Shown here in pieces: positions 1-9,829 of a DNA stretch of 64,000 nt (positions within the stretch are counted from its first letter, which is position 1; the number at the start of each line of letters is the position of its first letter). The translations under genes were made by a program, and so were the position numbers. The stretch spans positions 62,001 to 126,000 of the forward strand of contig JAGFNX010000246.1 of NCBI GenBank assembly GCA_017657125.1, read 5' to 3'. Below the pieces are notes generated by a model. That model was not told where the DNA came from. It saw only the letters and a list, made by a program, of their open reading frames with translations, and ran no database searches. The stretch comes from Scopulariopsis brevicaulis. Taxonomy: Eukaryota; Ascomycota; Sordariomycetes; Microascales; Microascaceae.

Positions 1-60
1 AATAATGCAAATCCTCCAACTCCCTCCCCCCCCAAGACCCTCTTCTCCTCCACGGTCCCC

Positions 61-741
61 CTAAGCGCCGAAGGACTTGAACACCTCGGACGCGGGCTTC
101 GACTCCTTGGGGCCCGGCTCGGCGGTGCGGCCGCCGAAGACGAGCTGGGCGTTGAGCCTCCAGGTGGAGGGGAGCTTCCACGTCTCGGCGACCTTTGCGT
201 CGATGAGGGGGTTGTAGTGCTGGAGGTTGGCGCCGGCGCCCTCGGCCTCGAGGGCGGTCCAGAGGTTGAGTTCCTGGATCTCGTTAGTCTCCGCCTTGGC
301 AGTATCGGTTCAGGGGGAGGGGGAATCGGCGAGGGGGGAACATACCAGCATGCCGGCCGACTGCCCCGCCCACGGCGCGAAGCGGTCCGCGTAGATGGCG
401 AACTTCTCCTCCATTCCCTTGATGACGTCCGTGTCCTCAAACACCATGACCGTGCCCGCCGCGGCGCGGAACATGCCCATCTTCTGGCTCGTGGCCTCGA
501 ACTGTTCGGCGGGCACGATGGCCTTGAGGGTGTCGGAGGTGATGTCCCACAGCTTCTCGTGGTCGGCGCCGAGGAGGAGGACGGCGCGGTTGGACTGCGA
601 GTTGAAGGACGAGGGGGTGTGCTTGATGGCGTCGGTGACGATCTGCTCGATGCGAGCGGGGGTGAGGGAGTCCGGGAGGGCCTTGGAGAGGGGGTAGTAG
701 GAGCGGCGGTTCGCCAGGGCTTCGAGGAAGGCGGTGGCCAT
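61..741 (-). CDS. Nitroreductase-family protein (Frm2/Hbn1-like), two exons
   Basis: Two exons read 741-346 and 273-61, giving 202 aa, the usual length for fungal nitroreductase-like proteins. The 72-nt intron (345-274) starts GTATGT and has a CTAAC branch site before CAG. The N-terminus MATAFLEALANRRSYY, the following R/S contacts (HTPSSFNSQSNRAVLLL), and the second-exon segment LWTALEAEGAGANLQHYNP are typical of the FMN-dependent nitroreductase fold of yeast Frm2/Hbn1. Members of this family reduce nitroaromatics or quinones with NAD(P)H and are linked to oxidative-stress and lipid signalling; the substrate here is unknown. The frame ends in FKSFGA and TAG. The ATG at 741 is the first good start and follows a CT-rich leader. 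It is co-oriented with the FAD reductase upstream of it, 1.4 kb away. Confidence 0.9.
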
Positions 742-860
742 TTTGGTGATTGTTTTGGTGTGTTGGTGGGAGGTTTGGGTGTTGGGTGTAGGTGTCTAGT
801 GATGTCTGTCTATGAGGTGTTCGAGAACGAGAGGGACGAGGGTAGAGGGAGACGGAGACG

Positions 861-869
861 ATATATATA
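861..869 (-). promoter_or_regulatory. TATA-like element upstream of the nitroreductase gene
   Basis: An alternating AT tract (ATATATATA) lies about 120 bp upstream of the ATG at 741 and is followed, reading toward the gene, by a pyrimidine-rich tract typical of fungal transcription start regions. A CCAAT box is at 1255-1259. Confidence 0.45.
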
Positions 870-2123
870 GATGCGCGACACGATCCATCGCAATGGACCC
901 GGACTCTTAACCTAGCCCGGGACCCCACTTGCTAACACGTCCCTTGGCGATCGCGCCTTCCGTGACACTCCTCGCTCTTCCCCGATCCAACCCCCAACAG
1001 CCCCACTTTCCCTCCAAGTCTCTAGCCCCGAAGACATGACGAATGCCAAAAAGAAAAGAGAAAAAAAAAGAGGGTACCCAACCGAGGGAGACCCCTGATT
1101 TCAAAGATGCAGTAGAATCTTCGTAAGACGGGCACCTCGCCCACCACCGACTCCACGCTGCCGGGCGAAAGACGAAACTAGCAAATGGACCCGGACGAAG
1201 CGGACGAAAAACGGACGAAGCGGACGGACCCCTCGAGGGGTTCCCAGGAACGGACCAATGAGAGGCGCCCCCGGCTGCCGCATGTGGCAATCTCATGCAG
1301 GGTCCCCCTCTTGCGCCATTATTCCTCCCCTTAGTCATTGCGGGGCGGCGGGGTGACAAATGATGGGTAATCGAGCCGGACATGCAACGGTGGGGTTTCT
1401 TCGGCGCGGGCGGGAGGTTGGGAGGGTTAACGTGGGCGTTGAGCTTCAGCTGGTGCTTGGTGCTGCGGGTTCGGGGTTAGAGGGCCCCGGGAAGGGGTGT
1501 TGGACCACGCAGCCACGCCGGCGAGAAGATTGCCGAAGCACTGCGGTTTTCGGGTCGGGGATACGCAACGTGGTGGTCTCAGCGCTTGAACGACGACGCC
1601 CGGCTCAAACCGACGATGCGCCCACCACGCTCACAAGTGCCGCCGTCCATGTTAGTCCAGTTTACCTTCGTACACCAGCCTCCTATTTTTACCCAAGAGC
1701 ATTCTCACAGGAAACTAGAACCGACAAGGTGACCAAAATTAGAATCCTTGATTATGCTGTCTAATTAAACTTGCAACTCGGAACAAAGAATCCCTTCACC
1801 CCGTCTTCTACGAGGTAACGATCCCGCAATGCCAGCCTCGACAGGAAAGAAAACAGAATAGCCGCCCATGACCCCAACTCCAAAACGCACCGAAATCAAA
1901 AAGCCGCTGGCCCCCAGCGGGATACCATGTAGCCAGGAGAGCCGCGGGGTGGTAAACACCCCCGCTGGGGCTCAACCCCATCCGGGCTGTTGTCTTTTTT
2001 TTCTTCTTCCTCTTTTGCCTTTGCCCTTTGCGCCGCTGGTTGATTCTAATATGCCAGGTAAATGTATCCGCGAGGATACATGACAAAAGGAAACGCACCT
2101 CCAGCCCCAAGGAGCCGAGGCCA
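870..2123. other. Intergenic region between two minus-strand genes
   Basis: This holds the upstream region of the nitroreductase gene and the 3' region of the FAD reductase. Open frames here (for example minus 907-1383) have low-complexity GC-rich translations and no family resemblance, so I see no gene. A short direct repeat is listed separately. Confidence 0.6.
1192..1228 (+). repeat. Short direct repeat of CGGACGAA
   Basis: Four copies of CGGACGA(A/G) occur in 37 bp, in two similar half-units starting at 1192 and 1212. It is about 450 bp upstream of the nitroreductase start. It could be a slippage product or a binding-site cluster. Confidence 0.6.
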
Positions 2124-4013
2124 TTACCACGTCTCGGCAATGTACTGCCCAGCCTCCTTCTTCAGCCCCCAAAACTTCCTCGCCTCCTCCCTCTCCAGGT
2201 TCCCCTTCTCCATCGCAACCTCGACCAGCGCCTCCTCGACGCCCTCCCCCATGCCCCTCGAGCTCCCGCAGACGAAGATCCTACCGTCGACCGAGTTGAT
2301 GACCCGCCACACCAGGTCCGCCTGGTGCGCCACCTCCTCCTGCACGTACCTCCCCTCGCCCTTGCGGCTCTCCACAATCTTCTTCACCTCCTCCTCGTGG
2401 ACCCCCCACTCGCCGCTGTAGATCTCGTCGACGAGCGAGTCCCGGATCCCCTGGATGACCCACACCTTGTTGGCGCAGTTGGCCGTCTTGAGGCGCCGCT
2501 GCACGAACCCGCGGAACGGCGCGATGCCGACGCCCGCGCCGATCAGGAGCATCGGCCCGTCGGCGATGAACTCGGTGGCCAGCGGGTTCGCCATGAGCCC
2601 CTTGAACATGGGGACGTAGATCTCCGGCGCCGCCTCGCCCTCGGCCTGCGCCTTCAGGAAGCGCCTCGCCTGCCGCTCGAAGAAGCCTGACCCGATCCCC
2701 GTCCGGACGCCCGTCCGCCAGTCCTCGGCCTCATGAACCGTGACTGCAATCTCGACGAGCCTCCTCCGCTGGCCCTCGCACCCGGCCTCGGGGGAGGGCG
2801 ACTCGTGCGGGTCGTTGGAGAGCGAGTAGAAGCGGGGCATGAGCTGCTGCAGGACGGAGAGCAGGACATCCATGGGGGGGTGCGCGCTCGGGAACGCCTG
2901 CAGGAGCTGCGGGATGGAGACGTGCGGGCCGGTGCGGAAGTCGCAGAACGACGCCTGGCCCTCGGCGGAGCAGAGGTACAGCAGGATCTTGCGCTCGCTC
3001 TCGTCGTCGGCGTGCTCGGCCAGGATCCGCAGGAGCGGCTTGTTGGGCGGGTACGACTGGAGGTCGGAGCACCACGTCAGGAGCGCGCGCCGCGTCGTCA
3101 CGAGCTCGCGCGCCTGCTCCTCGCCCCAGACGGTCGGCCAGCGGCCAGTCGTGGTGCGGAGCGTCACGGGCTTGTCGCGCTGGAAGCGGGGCACGAGGAG
3201 GCAGTCGAGGACCTCGTCGACCACGGGGGCGTCGTTGGGCGCCATGATGCCGATGGCGCCGCCGACGCGGAAGTCGATACCGCTCTCCACCGGGTAGTCG
3301 GTGACGTCGAGGTCGAAGTGGTAGGTGCGCTTCTCGGCGCCCTGGCCCGTCAACTCCCGCGTGTTGTGGATGCGGGCGGAGAAGACACCGTAGGGGGGGT
3401 GCGGCTGCACGAAGCTGGGGGGGTGGATGGAGGTGTCGACGGCCTCGAGCTTGGCGGGGGCGGGCTCCGCGGGGGTCTCGCCGGCGTCGGAGGACACGGG
3501 CGAGGTGGTGCCGACCGAGATGGCGGAGTCGGGAGGCGAGGGCGGGCCCTTGCGCGCGGGGGCGTTCTTGACGGGCTCCAGTAAGGTCGTCTGCTCGGGC
3601 ATCTCCTGCACGTGCGTGAGCGAGAGGGGCAGGATACCATCGAGCTTCAGGTTCAGGGACCGGAACGCGTCGTTGTCGGGGAGCGTGACGCGCTCAAAGT
3701 CGACGCCCTCCTGCGTCCGGGCGGGCTTCATGCAGCAGCCGCCGCCGCAGCACCGGGTGATGATCTCGGCGCGGGTCTCGCCCGTGATGCGCTGCACGTC
3801 GGCGGCGCTGCGGGCGATGAGGCGCGTCGAGGCGCGGCGCCGGCGGGGCTGGGAGGCAGGGTGCGGGACATCCTCCTCCTGGTCGTCGGACTCGTCCGAG
3901 TACGTGAGGGAGGGGGCCGCCGAGGGGGCGCGGGGCGGCCGGGAGACGGTGAGGTGGTTGTTGGCGGGTTCCGCCGAGGGGAAGAGCGCGTCCATGATGC
4001 CGGTGGAGGACAT
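2124..4013 (-). CDS. FAD/NADPH oxidoreductase, CPR-type reductase module with N-terminal Cys cluster and no FMN domain
   Basis: Single exon, 629 aa. I start at the ATG at 4013 (context ATCAAGATG) because the frame stays open upstream without an ATG. Residues 1-75 are acidic and disordered. At about 88-94 there is a CCGGGCC cluster, followed by a conserved-looking block (VDFERVTLPDNDAFRSLNLKLDG) and a Pro/Ser linker. From about 205 to the end is a ferredoxin-NADP reductase fold of the cytochrome P450 reductase/sulfite reductase type: FAD motif RFYSLSN near 392, NADP-binding GAGVGIAPFRGF near 487, then RIFVCGSSRGMG. The protein ends in Trp, the aromatic residue that stacks on FAD in CPR-like enzymes and supports NADPH use. 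The flavodoxin domain of CPR is absent, so electrons must leave from FAD or pass to the Cys cluster or a partner. Five iron-type GATA sites lie upstream. The physiological acceptor is not known. Confidence 0.85.
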   Translation of the reverse strand: MSSTGIMDALFPSAEPANNHLTVSRPPRAPSAAPSLTYSDESDDQEEDVPHPASQPRRRRASTRLIARSAADVQRITGETRAEIITRCCGGGCCMKPARTQEGVDFERVTLPDNDAFRSLNLKLDGILPLSLTHVQEMPEQTTLLEPVKNAPARKGPPSPPDSAISVGTTSPVSSDAGETPAEPAPAKLEAVDTSIHPPSFVQPHPPYGVFSARIHNTRELTGQGAEKRTYHFDLDVTDYPVESGIDFRVGGAIGIMAPNDAPVVDEVLDCLLVPRFQRDKPVTLRTTTGRWPTVWGEEQARELVTTRRALLTWCSDLQSYPPNKPLLRILAEHADDESERKILLYLCSAEGQASFCDFRTGPHVSIPQLLQAFPSAHPPMDVLLSVLQQLMPRFYSLSNDPHESPSPEAGCEGQRRRLVEIAVTVHEAEDWRTGVRTGIGSGFFERQARRFLKAQAEGEAAPEIYVPMFKGLMANPLATEFIADGPMLLIGAGVGIAPFRGFVQRRLKTANCANKVWVIQGIRDSLVDEIYSGEWGVHEEEVKKIVESRKGEGRYVQEEVAHQADLVWRVINSVDGRIFVCGSSRGMGEGVEEALVEVAMEKGNLEREEARKFWGLKKEAGQYIAETW

Positions 4014-4446
4014 CTTGATGGTGAGTTGATGTCCGAGGGTGGATTGGGTGAGGCCCGGGAGGTTCGTGGAGGGGTATAGAAAGGGCGAGAGTCCCGGGTG
4101 TGTGGTGTCGAGGTGTTTTCGTAGGTTTGTGGTGTCGCGACGCGAAGAATTGATGTCAGGCGCGGTCGGGAGTCCGGTGCATAATCGGGCGTTGCAGTTT
4201 CTCTGTGGAAACGGGAAAAAAGAGCGCAGGGATGCTCCAGCCAATGCAGAGACCGATAAAAGAGATTTACAACAATGACCAGAAGAGGATCAAAGGGAAG
4301 AAGGACGGTCACCGAAGGAATAGAGGAAAGTAAAAAGGTAAATCTAAAGTCGAGACGAAGTCGGCATCAAGAATTGGAGAGTTTAAAGAGGCAAAAGGTT
4401 AGGGGGCGAGGGTGGGTTGGCGATGGGCGAACAATTAAATTCACCC
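4014..4446 (-). promoter_or_regulatory. Proximal promoter of the FAD/NADPH reductase
   Basis: A CCAAT box at 4241-4245 and an AT-rich GATAAAAG element at 4255-4262 lie 230-250 bp upstream of the start codon. The intervening leader has no recognised coding signal. Confidence 0.4.
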
Positions 4447-5145
4447 TTATCTGATGGAGAGGGCTCGGGCTCGTGGGCGCCAGATGTCCCCCCGCTCCGG
4501 TGCTCCTCCGACCTGCCGAGGGCGATTGTACACAGTGGGCGGTGCTAGTGGCGGCGCGGGCTTGGCTGCCCGCCGGCCGTTGCACCGCGCCGTCCGCTGG
4601 AGCCGTGATGCGCGGGTGATCTCAGGATTTGCACCTTGCTTACCGCACACCCGGGTTTCTCGGGCTTCTAATTTCCTTGTAATCGCGACTTCCCATTCCT
4701 GCTTTGAAATTTACAGTCAGGAAAAGACGAGGCAGTTCCTGTGCATCATCTAACGGACGGACCGGGCAGCACCCCCCCCCCCGTCGGCCTGATCCCGCCG
4801 CCCGCCTGCCTCGGCCTGGCCCACCGCCATCTGATAAAGGGATGATGAATCACCTCAACGGGTGATTGATTACAGTGCGCACAGTTCGGCCCCCCAGGTC
4901 GCGGTTTGCCGAAAGTGGAACCCGAAGTGGGTACCCGGCCTCCAAACATTGAAAATGTCTGCGGCAAAAAAGAAAGGTATCCGCCTCACACCACGAGTTC
5001 CCGGACCATAATAATTTCGCAACCATCGCACCAAAACTACGTAATGAAGCTGGGAATGTTTGATTAAGACCCCCCCCCGGAATCCGGAAACGTGGCCTCG
5101 CCTGATTCTTGTTTACCCCGGTCGTTTCTGATTTCTTTATCAGAT
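4447..5145. promoter_or_regulatory. Three ATCWGATAA iron-type GATA sites (proximal group)
   Basis: Exact matches lie at 4447-4455 (minus, ATCAGATAA), 4829-4837 (plus, ATCTGATAA) and 5137-5145 (minus, ATCTGATAA, preceded by G). They are 434, 816 and 1124 bp upstream of the FAD reductase ATG. ATCWGATAA is the published recognition sequence of the fungal iron-sensing GATA factors SreA (Aspergillus) and Sre1/SRE (Histoplasma, Neurospora). Function here is inferred from sequence and clustering. Confidence 0.6.
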
Positions 5146-8100
5146 CGTACCGGGGTTGCGCGCTTTGGAAGTTTATCCCGGCACGGATTGAAGGATCGCT
5201 TAGCGGCGCACTTGTGGACTTGCCGAACCGAACCGGTGGCCGAGCTAGGCGCTTCCCCCCCTCTCTCATGTGAGGGACACATGGGCCCACGGCAGAGGCA
5301 TGCGGCTCAACGGATCCCGAAGACGGGAAGAACGGCGTTTTCACCGGCGGAAAAGGCGAGTCGGACTGACTGACAACGTTACCTGTGCATGCCGCCAGAG
5401 CGCGATTTACTTTTGTCACCTCGTACTCCCCCTTCGTATCGGTAGTCCCTCACCACCCCTGCAAGTACTGTAACCGAACCCCAGGGTCCGGGGTATCATA
5501 ATGATCCCCGCCGTGCTCCATCCGCGGACGTGAGCCGCCGCTCACCTGACTTTTTTAAAACTGGGCCGAGTCCTCGCCCGGCGTCGGCTCGCCATTCCGT
5601 TCTTGCTCCGAGGAGATGTTCCCGGCCCCCGGCCCCCGCCCCCTGCGAAGCCAACCCCAGCATGACGTCGTGTTCGGATCCCCGATTCTTTCGCGTCTTG
5701 GTTCCTTGCCTCGGTGAGCGGGCGGCCGGATCAGGCCATTCCCCCTTTATGATGTGGAGAAGAGCCGAGGATCCCGATTCCATCCGCGAAGAAGCATATA
5801 TTTGTGTTTGTACGGGAAAGTAACGGGACGGGACAGGACAGGGGCACGCGAATTACACGCGCCGGATTTCGCCTTCCACGAGGTCAAGCCTGCGCCGTCT
5901 ACGCGCATGCATGCGAGACTGCTCGCTCGTGTGGCGATCAGGTGGTCGGCGCCCAGCGCCGCGGGAGCACAGTGTCGTACTTTGTGGGGAGGACAGTGGC
6001 AATTCTGAAAGAAAACGCCTCTCGCAATCACCGGAACACCCCCCCTTGTCCCCGGTGGACCCAATCGTTCCTTTTCTTCGGCATCACGCGGAGTTCACCG
6101 GTCTTCCCTGAGATGAAAAAAGCATTGTTCCACAGCCTCAATTTGTCCGACCCATGTCCTTGTCCCTTGTCTTACCCTCAATCTTATCAATCTCATCAAA
6201 ATCTCCGATCTCGCTGCTCAGGCGGCCCCCTTCCCGCCGGACGGGCAACACGAGGCGCGCACAAGGTGTCCCTTCCTGCGCTCTCCCGCCCTTCTCAACA
6301 ATTCGACCCGTTTCGAAAATCGGGCCTCGGATAGTGGGGCCGAGATCAGCGGATTGGGCGGTCAGGAACCCTGGCTGCAGGGGCGCCGGCCTGTTGGGAC
6401 GATCTGATAAGTGACACAGCCCCCGGTGACCCAAATGTCCCCCGGCCCCCATTGCTTGGGGCTTGGCTTCGCGGTTGCGTTATCTGATGCCCCTATTTCG
6501 AATTCGGGGTGTGGGCTGGGCCCGTGGGTTACGGTAGTGGGCTTCGGTAGCTCGGAGCTCCGCGTTTTCGCGTTTTTTGGCCTCGACTCGTAGACCGAGG
6601 GAGAGGACAGGACGTCTCTACCTCGGCGACCCGCGTCAGTGCTTGAAGGTGCGGGCGTGTCGCCGGGTCACCGGGCAGCCGCTGAATAGGAGACCGAGAC
6701 GCTCGCAAGCATTGTTTCTCCGGTGCAGCCCGACGGGATGTGTGCCATGAAGCAAGGTGTTCGATAGCGCAGCCTTCTAATCGGGAAAACCAGCGGGATC
6801 TCCTGCCTATTTTGCGGCTCAGTCACTTGGCTCGTCGGGCACCACGTCGCGTGACCCGGATGCACATCCACAAGTGACTGGAGGGCCTCGGGTTCGTTAG
6901 CCGACTTGGTAAAACATGGCGGATATCATCTGCGGCTGGGCTGCCTTGGATATTGAACGCCACGGACTCCAGCTCTCAGACTGCGAGCCTGACGAGAAAC
7001 CGCCAACCGGATCGTCTCCCGAGCAAGCCGGAGCCCCATCTGGCGGAAGGACATGCCTCGTTAGTCGATGCGGGCCAGGTTAGCATGCGCTGCGCCGACG
7101 AGTCACAATCGCGATGTGTAATGCTCACGCTTGCATTATCTCAAGACATCACGCGTTGGGGCCGCCAAGATGGCGATGCAGCGGCAGATCTCACGATATC
7201 CCCGATATTGCCCCGCAGTTTGCCGTTTGGTAGTCCCGAACACGGCGATACAACCCCTCACAACCGCCCGAACCTCCAGCCCGACGACCGTCACCAAATC
7301 CCTTCATGAGGCTCTTGCTTCCCCACAGGCCTACTCTGCGGCCAACTGGAGCCTACGGTCCTTGGCGGCGGCGCAGCAAGCAAAAGTTCGCAGCCAGAGG
7401 CATCTTCCCCTCCCATCAGTGGAGTAAAAGAGGGGGAACAGACGCTGGCCGGCAGTTCTTCCCTTGGCCGGCGGCGGGAATACCTTCCTTCGCGCCGCTA
7501 GCGTGCTTTCTCATCGTCACGAGGAGGAGAAGAAGGCCAAGCGGCGGGGTTGGGGAGGGGTATTTCATGCGGGTAAGGATTATCGCCAATGCTCAAGCGG
7601 GGATGCGGTTATCGTAGGGTTTGATTGCGGGGGCCGCTGCGGGAGGGATGCGGGCCTATCCGTGAAGAATCGGTCTCCCGAGCTCGGAATCATGATGTGG
7701 GAAAGCGAAAAGGGTTTGACGTCGAGTGGGCGGACGTCACGACCAAAGGCTGACAGGCGCAATGCCGTTGCTCCTATCCGCGTATGAGACGGTAATCCAA
7801 GACGGAGCATCTCAGTCTGCGCTAGCCCGCCCACCCCGCGATCTCTTGCCCGATTTGGCAATCCCAGCCTAAAGCGGCGCCCGGAGCGGTCCGGAAGCCG
7901 GTGTCGGCTTCCCCCGCGCCGGAGTGCGAGTCCGCCGCATAATACGGACGTATTCTCAGGCGTCGGCGGCTTTTAGCCCGAGGAACCCAACCCGTCGCGA
8001 CATACCGTGTGAGATGGAAGTGGCGATCATGGAGCTTTATTCTGAGGATTCCGGCATCATTTAGCCAGCTCAAACGTCGCGTTGGAGCCGACGGCGAACA

Positions 8101-9829
8101 TGCGACAGCAGGCGATACTGGGTCTTGGGTCTTGGGCTCACGGGCTGTTCGAGGGTGAAACGCTGCACAGGGGCTGCTTAAAGCGTCGGAATAGGGTGTC
8201 CTTCCCCCGCTGCCACTGCTGCTAATAATTATCCCCTTCATCGCCCGGTCGCGGCTATCCGGGATGCCGACTTGCGTCTGCTCTTGCAAGCCAGCGATGA
8301 CGGGCGCGGAGGGTATTGCTCGCCAGCGGCTAATTCGAACAACTTTGGCAAAAAGGCGATAATTCGTCCCGCTCGAGTTGTCAAGCACAACGCAGTCTAC
8401 GAGGTACAGGGAGTGCTAACGTCGCACGCTTGACACGTTGCCCTCGCTCCGTGGCGGCATCGAGAGGGTGGGAGGCCGACGGGATGATGTCGAGGGGGTG
8501 CCTACGAAGTCCTGGAGCATGTGTTTTATTTATTTATTCCCGGGATTCCCTCCCGACCAATCTCTTGGTGTCTTCGCCGTAATTCTTCCCCTTGATGGGC
8601 TTTCCAGCTTTGCCGCCACCGGGCGCTCAATCGACGCCGATAAGACGCCCGGAATGATGTGGCTAGCGCACCCGCGCAGATGTCGCCTTTCCCTTCTCCT
8701 ACCCCCGCGAGAGATACAAGGCCAGCCAAATAACCCCCCAAAGAGGGGCGATGTCCCCTTTTAGCTCATCCACTCTGACACCTCGTCCCTGACGGCGACG
8801 AAACCCCAAACCGTTCCGCCACAACCCCACTCGCCCAGCCCGCGAAACCCGCGCCCGGCCCCTTCTAGAAGGGGGGCCCCACCCCGGACCCCAACGTCCC
8901 CCAGCTTGGCGGCCGCAACGCCGGAGGTGGCCATTCCCGTCCCGCGCCGTTTCAGATCGGTCGGATGAGCGCTACAGGCCCCGTTCTGAGCCCGGTGTAT
9001 TCTTCTCTTCTCCTTCTTTTCTTTGCTATTGTGAGGAGGTGTGCTTACGCCTATCCCCGATTGAACTGACAGATGGCGCACCTCTTGTGCGTAAGTCCGG
9101 GACGTAGATGCCGGGGAGACGGGTAGCTGGGCCAAGGATAGTCCCTCACCCTCGTCGTCGCACGTTTTCTGTGACGTCTAGGTCCGGCCGTCATTTCGGC
9201 CTCCCGCCTGCCCTAGGCTCTCCGTCCTTCCCCTTTCCGGCTCGCACGTACCTGGGTTTCGTCTCGCTGCTCCGATTATCCGCTCCCCTCGTCCCCGTTG
9301 TTTTGGACAGGCGGTGGGCGCCCAGATGCTATTCTTGGCCAAGCGAGCGATGTAGATTGTTTTCCTTTTGCAGCTGGAGTTCTTTCTTTCTCTACTAGAC
9401 CTTTTTAACCTTATTCTTAGCCTTCTTGCTACTAGGGGTTTACACACTTGCTCGGCCCCTTGCGCCCTGTGAAATCACCAATTATCTCGCTGCCGGAATC
9501 CCTCTGAATACCTGTTTTTGCCTTGTGCAAGTTTCCAGACCTTAAAACAGGAGAGCATGGAAGCGTCGCATTGACAGCTTCAATCTCTTACACCTGCAGC
9601 TCCCAGGGTTTTGGCCGACCCGGACATCTCAACCATCCCTCGTACCGCCCACCTCCGGTGGCAGAAGCTCGATAACACACATACTCCCAAGACAGACCAT
9701 AGCAGGACCGCATCTCATCCAGGCATCCTCATCGCGTCCGACCCTCACGTCCGACCCTCCGACCGAAATTACACGCGCGGGGTACATCCACACCACAACC
9801 CACGACAACCTCTCACGAACCCACCCACA
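5146..9829. other. Gene-free stretch upstream of the P450
   Basis: No open frame here gives a recognisable protein. The longest (minus 4850-5419, minus 7822-8388, plus 5804-6334) look like random translation. Base composition is mixed rather than AT-rich, with poly-C tracts near 4770 and 5070 and ATTTATTTATT at 8526. The segment from about 9560 to 9829 is C-rich and probably the P450 leader. A small or non-coding transcript driven by the GATA cluster cannot be excluded. Confidence 0.55.
6401..6488. promoter_or_regulatory. Two further ATCWGATAA sites (distal pair)
   Basis: GATCTGATAA at 6401-6410 (plus) and ATCAGATAA at 6480-6488 (minus) face each other 78 bp apart, about 2.4 kb upstream of the FAD reductase and 3.3 kb upstream of the P450. 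Paired GATA sites are typical of functional fungal GATA-factor targets. Confidence 0.55.

Noticed and set aside
4014..4244. Longer N-terminus for the FAD reductase (706 aa)
   Set aside because: The extension has no ATG start and reads like leader sequence. The ATG at 4013 has a good context and starts a plausible protein.
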